Shown here: one piece after another, positions 34,558 through 45,989 of the stretch | How positions within the stretch are numbered: position 1 is the first letter of the stretch | Layout of the letters: each line of letters starts with the position of its first letter | From: Ilyonectria destructans | Taxonomy: Eukaryota > Ascomycota > Sordariomycetes > Hypocreales > Nectriaceae | Direction of reading: 5' to 3' | Assembly (NCBI GenBank): GCA_020740775.1 | Contig: JAHEWK010000012.1 | Location: 1,984,001 to 2,048,000 of the forward strand | Length of the DNA stretch: 64,000 bases | Notes under the pieces: model-generated | Database searches by the model: none | What the model was told of the DNA's origin: nothing | Seen by the model: the letters and a program-made list of their open reading frames with translations, nothing else | Position numbers and translations under genes: made by a program

Positions 34558-34864
34558 TGTAATAGGGTTAATAAAGAGGTATAAAGTAGCCAGGCGAGAG
34601 TAAGATAGTAGTTAATTAAGATAGAGACTAAAGCTTATCTTGCTTCAGTCTCTAGTCGGCAGGCTGAAGTTATATAGATACTGAGGCAAAACCCTAAGGC
34701 TAGCCCTGGGCTTATTAAGGTAGGCTATGCGGTTAAGTTTGCAGAAGGCTGTATGTCTAGATTAGCATTCTAGTATACTAAGGTAAGGCAGGGCTAACCC
34801 CTCTTTATACTGGATATAGTTATATAATAGGGTGTCGGCTGTGAGGCTTGGTACCCTTATTATA
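34558..34864 (-). repeat. LTR (5' LTR of the second Ty3 element)
   Basis: 307 bp; it starts TGTAATAGGG with the canonical TG intact and ends CCCTTATTATA, directly followed by ATAAT. Less mutated than its partner at several CpA and CpG sites, more at others. Confidence 0.92.
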
Positions 34865-34869
34865 ATAAT

Positions 34870-36056
34870 ACTAGTATTATTCTTTTTCTAGAGCCTTAAT
34901 ATTATATTAATTTCCTTCTAACTGAGAATACCTATACTATAAAAAGGTATATCTTAAATATCTTATAATATTATATAGAACTATTAGCTGTACTAAGTAG
35001 CAGTATTATTATCCCCTTCTAGATTAATTACTATTACCTTATTATATAAGTATCTTAGTACTAAAGTTATAGGTATATTTCTAATTTTACTCCTCTAGAT
35101 TACAGATAGAATACCTAGAAAGATATTATAATATTCTTATAAATTAATATTATTTTTATTTATTCTAGTACTATCCTCCTCCTTTATTTAATTGCTAAAA
35201 TATATATATCTATAATATCTTTAAAATTCTAATTTAGATTTTAAAACTTATAGTTAGTTTAAGTATCTTCTATAGAAATATATAGTAAAGTAATATTATA
35301 GATGTAAGAGTAAATTTAATTACTTAGCCTCTTTTAGAATTTTTATTATAATCTAAATATATTATCTACTAACTTATCTTAAAACTTTTCCCAGAGAATA
35401 AATAGAATAAAATATAAAACTATATTTCTATTAATACTCAGTAAGTATTTATCTTTTTATATTATAGAGTCTTAATACCTACTTTTTTATAAAATTTTTA
35501 TTTTTTTTATTAAACTTATCTATAAGATAACTATTATTATAGGCTGAGGCCTGAATTTAAATTCCAGCTTTACCAGAATCCAGCTAACTGAGAAGTGGGG
35601 CAACTTATCGGTAAAGTAGCAGTAAAGCCCGGACTTTACCTATATCTTTACCTATTTTATCCTAGCGACTATATTACTATTTAGCAATAAGAAAAGGGGT
35701 TTTCTTTCTTTTTTCTTCTTCTCTTCTCTTTAGCTTTAGATAGATAATTCTATAGTAACAGCCTGTTAAATAAACTTCTGTCCAGCTCTTTATAACTATT
35801 AAAGATTAGTATAGCTATTTTACTAGGAGTTTAAAGATATTAAACTCAGTCTTTATAAACTGCTGCTATTAGTAGAAAAGGAATTAATATTATACCTTCC
35901 CAGTAGGAGTATTTCTTTTTTAAGGCTATAAAAGATATATAATTGTAAAAGTAAAAATCTTAAAAGACTGACCTGTAATATCTATATACTTCTAAGTAGA
36001 ATAACTTAAAGCTATTTACTTAGAAATAGATATTATCTAATTATAGCTCTTAATTA
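34870..36056. other. Continuation of the unidentified RIP-degraded sequence
   Basis: AT-rich with stops in all frames. A less degraded patch at 35540-35680 (GGCTGAGGCCTGAATTT and CCCGGACTTTACC words) might be an element end. No gene recognised. Confidence 0.35.
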
Positions 36057-36093
36057 AGTAATATACTTAATAAGTAAGTAGGCTAAAAATCCC
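36057..36093 (+). repeat. Left terminal inverted repeat of the pogo element
   Basis: 37-bp match to the reverse complement of the right end, ending in GGCTAAAAATCCC. Confidence 0.85.
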
Positions 36094-36129
36094 TTAATCT
36101 CTTATCTTTTTAATTAATTAATTAATTCT

Positions 36130-37740
36130 TAACTACTAAAGATATCTCAACTAAATAAAGAGGGAAATATCCTTTTTACTTTTTAAGCTCTTTAAAATAA
36201 CCTAAAATTAAGTATCCAGAGTGCTATAGAAATTTATAATATATATTATAATACCTTATATTACTGGCAGAAAGATATACTATCTTAATACAATACTATC
36301 CCCAAATTATATAGGCTATCTAATCTAGAGGAATAGATTATTATTCAATTTATTCTCAATTTAGATTTATAAGAGTTTCCCCTATAACTATATAATATTA
36401 AAGAAATAGCTAACTGACTGCTTACTAACTGTAATATATTACCTATTAGTAAGTACTGAGCTTTTAACTTTATTAGGTAATAACTAGAACTTAAGATATT
36501 TTTTTTTTATAAATATAACTATTAGAGGGCTAAATATAAAAATCCAACTATTATTTGTAATTAATTTCAGCTTATAGAGAATATAATTGTAAAATATAAT
36601 ATTAACCTAGCTGATATCTATAACTTTAATAAGACTGGCTTTATAATAGGTATAATTATAAGTAGAATAGTTATTATAGGTATAAATAGATATAGAAACC
36701 TGAAATTAATCTAGCCTGGAAACTGAAAATAGGTTATAGTTATTTAGGTAATTAATATAGAAGGCTGGGCAATTTAGCTATTTATTATAGTTACAGGCTA
36801 ATATTATCTTACTAGCTAGTACTGGAAAAATAACCTTCCGGATAATTAGGCTATTATAATAACTTAAAATAGCTAGACTAATAATAAGATAAGTCTTAAG
36901 TAGCTTAAGTATTTTAATTAGTATATAAAAAATTAATTAATTAGTTACTATTATCTTTTAATTCTTAATAGATATAAAAGTTACTATTCTATTAACTTTA
37001 AGAAATATTATAAAAAGAATAATATTATTATATTTTATATACTGCCTTATTTATCTTATCTACTCCAGCCTCTTAATATTAGATACTTTAGGCTACTTAA
37101 AACTATATATAGTTAAGTAATTAAGTAATTAATTAGATACTCTATAACCTATATTATAAAAACTAAGTTCTTTCTAGCCTTCTATACTGCCTATATAGCT
37201 GCTATAATAAGAAGTAATATTAAAGGAGGTTTTTAAGAGTCTAGATTTATTTCCTTAAATCCAGAAAATATTATATTAAAGCTTAATATATAACTACAGA
37301 CTCTAATACCAGCTGTAAAAGAGGTTGGCCTCCCCGACTCTTAAGTCTTAAAGACTCTAAAGATAGTATTTAAGGCCAGTTTACAGTCTGAATACCTTAA
37401 AAGATAAGTAAGAAGATATCAGAGCAGCTTTCTAGTATCTACTCTTAAGATACTTAAGTTATTTTCTAAGGAAATAAAGATAATAATATATTAAATAGTA
37501 TTATTAAAATCTAAAAACCAGATTCTTTAATAGATAAATAAGACTCTTAGTAAGCAGTATAGAGTAAAAAGAACCTATTTATAGAATAGAGGGAAGATAA
37601 CTATAGAGGAAGGAAGAGAAGTAATTAATTAAATAGATATTAATATACAGGTACAGACTGAATTATTAAAAAGTAGTAGTTAAGAAGAGTCAGCGTAACT
37701 AAAGGAAAGATACTATAGAATTTATAGAAAGACTGGCTAT
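36130..37740 (+). pseudogene. Fot1/pogo transposase remnant
   Basis: Read through stops, the plus strand follows the pogo/Fot1 plan. There is an N-terminal helix-turn-helix and CENP-B-type region (LSNLEE-IIIQFIL, then KY-AFNFIR-QLELK and YNYQRAKYKNP at about 36500-36550), then the DDE domain. All three catalytic aspartates are changed to Asn: FNKTGF at 36625-36642 (from FDETGF), LILNRYKS with Asn at 36967-36969, and LLQPLNI with Asn at 37075-37077. Each needs one G-to-A change, as in RIP. Members of this family cut and paste at TA sites. The C-terminal tail (37320-37740) is Lys-rich. Confidence 0.88.
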
Positions 37741-37853
37741 AATATAAGAACTTATCAGACTGTAATTAAAACCTCTAAAGAAGAGTATAGCAATTAGTTT
37801 TAATTAATTAAATAGTTTATTGTGTTTTTATTAAAGTTTTAATTTTAAAGGTT

Positions 37854-37907
37854 GGGATTTTTAGCCTACTTACTTATTTAGCCTACTTACTTATTAAGTA
37901 TATTACT
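37854..37907 (-). repeat. Right terminal inverted repeat with internal duplication
   Basis: Reverse complement of the left TIR plus a second copy of the TAGCCTACTTACTTATT unit. An asymmetric TIR like this may mark a binding-site duplication or replication slippage. Confidence 0.82.
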
Positions 37908-40269
37908 AATAGTACTTTCTTAAGATCTAGCTAGTATCTAGTATAAGCTTAGTATAGAAAATTAAAATATACCCAGGTCTAAGTAGAAATATTTATAAAA
38001 TTAATTTTAAAGCTAAGTAAATAGCTAAGTACCTTAGGTTATAAGAGCTCTCTACTTATAAAAATATAATTTATAATATATAGCAGGAATAATTTAATTT
38101 TATTTTCTATTATTAATATTAATATTAATATAGTATCTAAATTGCCTGCTCCCTCTTATTATTAGCAGGCTAAATCTAATAGCTTAGCAGTAAGTATAAG
38201 CTGCTTTTATATAGAAGTATTAAATTTTATAATATAATTATAGATATAGTATATAAGTACTAGCTCTTTTTTATATATTAGAATTATTAATATATTATAG
38301 TTATACTATAACTCTATAGCTATACTCTAGTTATACTAATTAACTATATAATAATTTCTTCTTACTTTAAGTAGGCTATTATTAATAAAGCTAGTTTCTA
38401 GTATAAATCTCTAAGAAGCCTGGAAATAGTATAGCTAGGCTTTATATTTTACCAGGCCTGCTTTTAAAACTTCTTTAATAGAATACTTAATATATATAGT
38501 AATATAATAATAAACCTAGTAGTAAGATATAATAAAATTAGTCTTATACTTAAATACTATTAATAACTACTCTATATTATATATTAGCTTAAGCTTAACT
38601 ATATTAGTCTTTATATTATATTCTACTATCTCTTTTACCAGAGCCTTATTTAAAATCTTAGTAAATATATTATCTATAAAGCTTTTAATCTTTAACTGGT
38701 ATTCTCTCTTACTAGAATTAGCTATATTATAAATAAGATCTAATAGAGCCAGATTACTATCTAACTATAGTAGCCTATATAAATAGAATACTCTGCAGTT
38801 ATTAGTCTTAATAGTTATATAATAATAGCTTATATTTCTATAAATAGATAGTTACCTAATATAAATATAATATTTAAAAAAAAGAGAGATCTCTTAAAAG
38901 AAAAAGAATATTAAGCTAAAAGAATTATAGACTAAAAGGGTTATTACCTATAGTAATATACTTAAAGTATAAAGTAATATTCTAGTAGCCTTATTATTCC
39001 GTCCTCTATATATTATAAACTTTAGCTTTATCAGGCTATTAATATTATTAGGATTTATAGTAAACCAGATAGCTATAAAACTGAATATTATAATTATTAA
39101 CTAGATCTTCTTCTATATAAATAGATAGCTTTTATTTAATAAGAGATACTAGTTACTATAGAATAAGAGTTTCTTTATAAGTATAATAATATCCCTATCT
39201 ATAGTCTTTTCTATTTTAAATATCTTCTTTTAGGCTTTATATAAGTATTTAGATATTAGCTTCTAATATATTCCCTTAATATACTGAAATACTAATTACT
39301 TCAGGCAGCTCTAAGTAATCTATTAATTCTAAGATCTTACTATTATATTAAATATAAAAAAAAAAGCAGAGTATTAGATATACCCACTATACTACTACAG
39401 AATAACCTTAGCTTAAGATTCCAGAATAATATCTTATAATAGAGGATTTACTAGATCTTCTATCTTATTTCAGTCTGTTACTTATAGTCTGCTACAGCTA
39501 TAAGAGAAGCAGATAGAAAAGGTTTTTAGAAAATAATCTAGAGAAAAGCTATCTGCAAACTTATAACTATATAATACCCAGATAAATAGATAACCTAAGA
39601 AGCTATAAACCTATATTAATAAAGCCTTACCTGCACTATCTTTATAGCTATTATTAAACTGCTACTCTACCTACAGAGCTATATTAATAAATTCTAGCTT
39701 ATCCTACTCTATAAAAGCAGTTTGCTTATTAATTAGGAATATTACTAAGAAGTATAGCTTAAATACCCACTCTGATATTTTCTTAGCTATTACCTCCTCT
39801 AAGCTAGGAGATTATTATATACTATATAATATAGGCTTAAATTATCTAGAGTTATACTTAGATCTTTCTGCTAATTCTATTATAATATCCTTAACTGATA
39901 ATACTTAGCTAGAAGAGTTTTACTCTTAATTTATTAGAGGTATAATTTATACTATTTATATAAGCTCTTCTATAGTTTTTTCTTTTCTTACTATATATTA
40001 GTAGGCTTATATTAATATACTGCTACTATTTTTAAAATCCTAACTTTTTATTTTTTTTTATTAATTATAATATTAATATAAAAAGAGTTATTTACTTATA
40101 GCTATTATAATTTGGTTTCTTTTAGCTTTACTTAATATCATCAGATAGATTAAAGCCATATAGTATTCTCAAATAGTAGAGATAAACAGTAAGTACTACA
40201 CCCAGCACCAGTAGATATAGTAGCTAAATAATAAGGTTATTACAAACTGGTCTTTACCTTAAGCTTTAA
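37908..40269. other. RIP desert, unidentified
   Basis: Very AT-rich. On the minus strand between about 38150 and 38750 a frame can be followed through TAG/TAA (for example KREYQLKIKSFIDN, KILNKALVKEIVEYN), probably another old transposon ORF that I cannot classify. No termini found. Confidence 0.35.
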
Positions 40270-40346
40270 TTTAATCCTTCTAACTTCAACCCTGCTATCT
40301 GCAGTTAATAACCCTGCTGTCTGCAGTTAACAACCTTAAGATAGAA
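40270..40346 (+). repeat. Dispersed repeat, copy B, left block
   Basis: Matches 19350-19420: TTCAACCCTGCTATCTGCAG and ACAACCTTAAGATAGAAACC. The roughly 22-bp internal repeat is present twice, as in copy A. Here the repeat is interrupted by about 680 bp of foreign sequence. Confidence 0.7.
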
Positions 40347-40489
40347 ACCTTATTCCGAGTAATAAGATATAAGAGAGACTGACATCTCCCGTCGTCAAGA
40401 GGCTAACTTCCCTTCCAAACCATCAAACTGTCCAAACTTTCATTATAGCTATTATCCGTCTGACCCTATAAGATTTTGCTAATATAAGC

Positions 40490-41020
40490 CGAGGGTATTA
40501 GGATTACCTCTTATATCAGTATGATATCATCTACCAATACGATATTAATAGCGAAATAGAGAGAAGGAAACACTCAGCATATCTTAAATTCCTTCGAAAA
40601 TACAACCTTCTCAGTCTGTCGATATTCTCTTTGAATAGGGCCTATTATCTAAGCATTCAACAAAAGATTGTATTGGTCATCTTCGGCTGCAATCTCTTCC
40701 TCGATAATGCCGATAGATTGGATTTGCAGGGAAATCGGATTACTTGTGTTAATCTGTTGTTTATTCGAATAGAAAAGGCCGCTCTGTTGATGTTGGCCGA
40801 AGCCTTTAAAGCCGGGCATCTGATCAGGAGGCAGTAGGTATTTGTCGACACTATTAGCGAAAAGACGTATGAGCCCTGGTTCGAAGAGCTCTTGTGTTGC
40901 ATCGAGCTAGTACGGATGCTAGCCAGCTAGGGCGCTGGCTAGAGGGCGGATTCGGATGACTTAAACGGGTCATTATGGGCGTTGGAGGTCTTGGGGCGTT
41001 AGGTTGGGTCGTAGGATTTG
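40490..41020 (+). pseudogene. Unknown ORF inserted in dispersed repeat copy B
   Basis: A single plus frame (codon starts at 40493, 40496 and so on) reads as a normal protein. RGY, then TAG at 40499, then DYLLYQYDIIYQYDINSEIE, RRKHSAYLKFLRKYNLLSLS, a segment with IFGCNLFLDNADRLDLQG and AFKAGHLIRRQ. After another TAG come VFVDTISEKTYEPWFEELLC and DSDDLNGSLWALEVLG. All interruptions are TAG, best explained as Gln or Trp codons. The stop-free middle is about 110 codons. Composition is clearly better preserved than the surroundings. Domain unknown; no signal peptide. It could be a gene fragment or part of an element that inserted into the repeat. Confidence 0.5.
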
Positions 41021-41026
41021 CAGGTT

Positions 41027-41178
41027 TAGACATTAAGGTTAGAATAGGTTGAAAAAGTTAGATAGAATTCTAGCAGAAGAAAAAAAAGCAGCTTAAAACC
41101 CAAACTTAGGCCTTAGCAACTGTGACGTATATAATAAAAATACAGTAAATTCAAATATTAGGTTCCCTTATCGAGGGA
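41027..41178 (+). repeat. Dispersed repeat, copy B, right block
   Basis: Matches 19435-19590: CATTAAGGTTAGAAT, AACCCAAACTTAGGCCTT and TTAGGTTCCCTTATCGAGG. Differences from copy A are mostly G to A and C to T, so copy B has been RIP-mutated. Confidence 0.72.
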
Positions 41179-44100
41179 TAGCTATTATAATACTATATAA
41201 ATAATACCGGGTTAAATACTAAGCAGTTTACTTATATCTTAAGGTATAGGCTGCTCTAAGCCAGTTTAAATTATATATACCTATTCTAATATTAATATAA
41301 GTAGATATAATAGAATTATAGTAACTAAAAACTCTATATTATTAGGAAATACTATAATATAGCCTAAAATATACTTTTAATATATAGGCCCAGTTAGTTA
41401 GCTATATCAGATATTAAATTTAGTAATAAACCTATATATTATATTAAGAGAGATTAGCTTCTTTTTAAGAGGGATAAAATCTTTTAGCTTCTTTAGATAT
41501 CTATACTTATAGCTAATAAGTATTATACTCTCTATATATATATTTAGAATCTTGCCTTAATTAAAAGCTACTTAATAGGAAAAGTATATTAGTACTATAG
41601 CCTTACTATTTCCTTATAAAAAGTATCTTTTATATACCAGTAAGTTAATTATTACTAAATAAATCTTATTAGGTAATACTCTTTTCTAATTAATATAGTT
41701 TATATTTTATAGCTTCTTCTATAAATAGTAAATTAAATATACTACTATCTCTATACTATTTTTATTATAAAAGGCTTTTAAAAAGAACTAAATTATATTA
41801 ATCTTATAACTTATAGATATAGAATTATACTAATTATAGCAATTTAAGGCTGCTTATTTCTTTTAAAAAAACTGCTTTACTATTTATATTAGTCTATTTA
41901 GAACTTCCTTTTACTATATAATTATCTCTATAAATACCAGATTAAAAAGAGCTGCCTATTAAGCTGGAATAATACTAAAAGGTTTATCTTATTTTAGCTA
42001 ATAATATCTTCTAGTTATTATTAGTCTTTATATACTTAAAAGACCTTAAGTACCCTAAAAAGAATTTATACTCTAGGTTTAATAAATCTAGCTTCTATTT
42101 TATCTTTCTAGCTTATTAATAGTAATTACTTATATATAAAGCTAGCTTATCTTAATATTAAGCCTTCTTCTTTTAATTCCAATAGTATCTCTCTAGCTAC
42201 TATTTTATCTTTTTAGCTTATAGATAGTATTCTTATTCTAATTCCTGCTATTATATTCTCTCCTCTTATTAGCTATAGTATTCTTCTTTCTGCTGCTAAA
42301 TTATTTCTATTTATTTTTCTACTTATTAGCAGCAGTACTCTTTCTTCTATAGCTATCTTATTATCTGCTGCTAATATTATATTACCTCCTGCTTATATTA
42401 CTTTTAATCTTCTAGCTACTATTATACTATTTTCTATATAGCCTAACTCTTATTATTTTATAATTCTATTTTAGTCTGCTACTACTAAATAGGCAGTTAA
42501 GTCTGTAGTAGAATAAATAGAAAAAAAGAATTATATAATTTAGTTATAGTAAAATATTTAATAAGCTTTCTATTTAAATATATTAGTATATAATAATAAA
42601 TTATATTAATAAGTTTTATTCTAATAATTTTATAGGTTTTTTAAAATAAACTTTTTCTCTAAAAGAAAAGATATATAAAAAGGCCTAAAAAAGTATAATA
42701 ATAAACCTATAGTATAAAATATCTTTTTAAATCTATCTTAACTAAAATAATAAGCTCTAATTACTATTAAAAGTAATATTAGTTACTAAATTTCTATTAA
42801 TATTTAATATAAGGAAAACTATTCTATTTATTTATAGTAATAGCTGCTATTTATAGTAATAGCTACTATCTATATTAATAGCTGCTATCTATAGTAATTA
42901 CTGCTATTTATAGTAGTTACTACTAGAAGGTAGAGCTATTATTATAATATAAGGAATTATTTGCTTTTTTCTTTTTAGCTATAATACTATTTTAGCTATA
43001 ATACTATTTATATCTAGCTAAACTATTAGTTTCTTATATCTTAAGTATTAACTATTATTTCTTTCTTTTATAATAAAATATAGTAGTAATATACTATATT
43101 AATATTAAGATTAAAATATTACTAAAAGTAATATTTATTTATATAGCAAGCTAATATTTCCTACTAAAAAAAACTTAATATTCTCTCTTTTTTACCCTTA
43201 GCTCTTCTTAATTTATTTTACTTATAGTACTATATATAATTCTATTATAACTAATATAGCTTTTTCTTTCTTAGCCTCTATTATTTACTTAATATCTTTA
43301 CTGCTAAATAAGTATAAATATAGAGTAATTAGTATAAATCTTATTATTACCTACTATTCTAACTTAGCCCAGTATAAAATCCTTTTACCTAGCTTATATT
43401 ATATAAATATAGAAAACTTTAAGGCTAGAATCTTTCTACTCTTTATCCAGCTTATATTTATTCTTAATTTTTATCTATACCTTCTTAATTCTAAAGATAA
43501 TAAGATCTTAGGGCTTTTTTTACTATTTTTTATATTTAATACCAGAGTAAGAATAGTAATTTTAAAGGAGAACTAAAAGGGGAAATAGTTTACTATAGTT
43601 ACCTGACTTTTTCTAAATAAACTTATCTTTTATAGTATAAATTTAAATAGATAGAAAATAGAAAACTCCTAATTTATATAAGTTATACTAATACTACTAT
43701 ATAATAGTAGCTTAATTCTATATATTCTCTTATATTATATTTATATTAGTTATTAATACTTATAATTCTATAATATTATCCCTTAACTTCTTAATAATAG
43801 TAATTGCAGATATACTGCTGCTGCTACCAGTTTAGCAGTATATCCATTTAGGTATAGTATCCTTACTGCTTATAACCAGCGCTATATTACGTAATATATT
43901 TCTATATAAGTATTCTCCCTACGCCTAATATCTATCCACCCTTATAAACTTATACTCTCAACTTCTACCTCTTTCCTTACTTCTTATTTCTTCCTTAGCC
44001 TCAGTTTTATTTCTATAAGCTGGCTATATTATCCGCTTAGTTATATAGGACTGCTATTATCTCTCTAAGGCAACTTAGCGATAGTATTAGTTATATTTCT

Positions 44101-45959
44101 CCTTTCTTACTAATTTAGGACGACCGGTTATATTATATAAATACTTTCTAAAAACTTCTTTCTTTCTTACCTAGAGGATTTTTATATCCATATAAACCTT
44201 CCCTTCTTGCTTATAGCCTTTTAGTATATACTGACTGATACCTGAAGCTGCTATTAAAGCTATCCTCCCAAGACGGATAGTCTAATAGGATAGTAGCCTC
44301 TTGTTTTTGTGCTCTATTCTTAGGCAGCAGGCACCTAACTGAGTTATTAATTCTTGTAAGGCCTCCTACGGGAAGCTGATAAGTTGTGAAAATACTGTAA
44401 AAGCTAACTGTATCTATATCTAAGGCAGACTGAGGGCGATGCACTCTTAGTATATACTTAATAGAGCAGGGATAGCTAGCTCTAGCAAGCTGAAGTATAG
44501 CCCCTCTTCCCCCTCTTTCTTTATAATAGAGCAGTAACTAAATCCGACCTATTATAAGCAGTAAGAATATATTCTATAAGCAGGTATAATTTATAAATAT
44601 AGGGGTAGTAAACTGGTATTATTTTAAAGATACCTCTTCTATAGCTGCCGGCCCCTCTTACTAAGCCCCTTTATCCCTCTAATTTGCTATAGATAAGATA
44701 AGAGCTGAGTAATATAAAAGAAAAGGAGTATACTATATATACAAATATATAGATAGATAATATAATAGCCTTTCGGGTTCTGCAGGATAGAGGTTAGGTA
44801 ATATCATACAGAAGGAGGTAGAGGGGCGAAGTAAGACGAGATAGAGCTCATTCTACACTTAGTCTCAGCCTTAGCTACCTCCTTACCCTTGGATATTCGA
44901 GCGATAACTATATGCTGGGGGTATCAGAAGCCCGAGTGGCCGGAGAACTCACAGGCCAGGAGTAATCAGTATCTGCTTAGTCGAGCCAGGTAATATTATT
45001 AGAGTTAGGTAGGCAAGTAGAACCCGCTGGCTATTTAGAATCCAGACCCTGCTAATCTAACACAAGAATATAATTTGTATATAGAGACTATAAGTAACTA
45101 ATAGGTATATCTTAGGGCTGACTTTAAAGTTACCGGGGACTTTATCTTACTAATAAAAGAGTTAACTTTCTAATAAGAGATTAGGTAATAAGGCAGTAAG
45201 AATCTTCTTTTTATATACCTATATTAATCTGGCTTAGCAGTTAGCTAATTAGTAGAGATAATAGAGATAGAAATAGAGCGGCTGCTATTTAAACACCTTT
45301 TTTATCCGGAATAAACAGATAGTAGAGAGAAGTCGGGCAGTATATAGAGGCAGTAGGAAGGCTGTAATATACAGGCCAGCTTAAGTATTAAAGCTTAATA
45401 ATACCCGCCTATTTAATAATACTATCTAAGTAAATCTCACCTTTTTTACTATAACAGAAGTATATACAATCTAACTATAATACTAACTACTACTCTTAAT
45501 ACTAGCCAGCAGAAGTAGCAGCAGGTATATCCTTCTTTTTCTTTACTAGCAGAAATTGATTTTCTATATAAAAATAAAAATAATAGCCTGTTAACTTCTA
45601 GTATTAAAGCTTCTAATAAGCTAATATAAATCCTATCTGATATTAACTCTAATTTAAAGGATAATAAGAATAATAATTAAGATTTTAATAACTTGCAATT
45701 TAATACTATACTTCTATTAATTAATAATCTTATTATACAGTCTCAGCCTAGAAATACTATTTATATAAATAAGTTCTAAAAACAGTCTACTCTCTAAAAA
45801 AGTACTAAAAGTTTAATAGCTAATCTAGATAGTTTTAGTAAGATATTTAATTATATTAATATTAATTATATTAACTTAACTACAGCCTGTATAATTAAGT
45901 TAGATATTATAACTAGTATAATTCTTAAATCCCTAAGATCTTTATTGTATATCGCTATA
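41179..45959. other. RIP desert followed by mixed spacer
   Basis: 41179-44100 is very AT-rich. 42100-42480 is strongly pyrimidine-biased on the plus strand (runs of CTATTCTT, CTCCTC and TTCTGCTGC words), and 42830-42930 holds several imperfect TATAGTAATAGCTGCTA units in tandem. 44100-45430 is more balanced, with a short minus frame of 77 codons (44211-44444) that I do not recognise. Around 44760-45060 there is LTR-like, better preserved sequence (TCGGGTTCTGCAGG, GAAGCCCGAGTGGCCGGAG), but I could not find a partner copy. Confidence 0.35.
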
Positions 45960-45989
45960 AACCCTCCAACGCCAGTATAAATATCACAG

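Larger units (their letters stand above)
27669..34864 (-). mobile_element. Second complete, RIP-inactivated Ty3/gypsy LTR retrotransposon
   Basis: LTRs of 308 bp (27669-27976) and 307 bp (34558-34864) are flanked by the 5-bp duplication ATAAT (27664-27668 and 34865-34869). Ends read TGTAATAGGG (right LTR; TATAATAGG in the left) and CCCTTATTATA, a short inverted TG...CA pair after RIP. Total length is 7196 bp. Minus orientation follows from a C-rich run (TCCCCCCTCT, 27981-27990) that is the polypurine tract beside the left LTR. RT- and integrase-like motifs on the minus strand agree. The LTR sequences are unrelated to those of the first element, so this is another family. It lies inside older AT-rich sequence. 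Confidence 0.93.
36057..37907 (+). mobile_element. Fot1/pogo-type DNA transposon, RIP-inactivated
   Basis: 1851 bp bounded by terminal inverted repeats. The left TIR (36057-36093) starts AGTAATATACTTAATAAG; the right end (37854-37907) is its reverse complement, but the segment GCCTACTTACTTATT is present twice. Length fits Fot1-like elements (about 1.9 kb). The TA target duplication expected for this family is visible on the left (TA before AGTAAT) but not clear on the right. The interior encodes a degenerate pogo transposase on the plus strand. It sits inside older AT-rich sequence. Confidence 0.88.
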
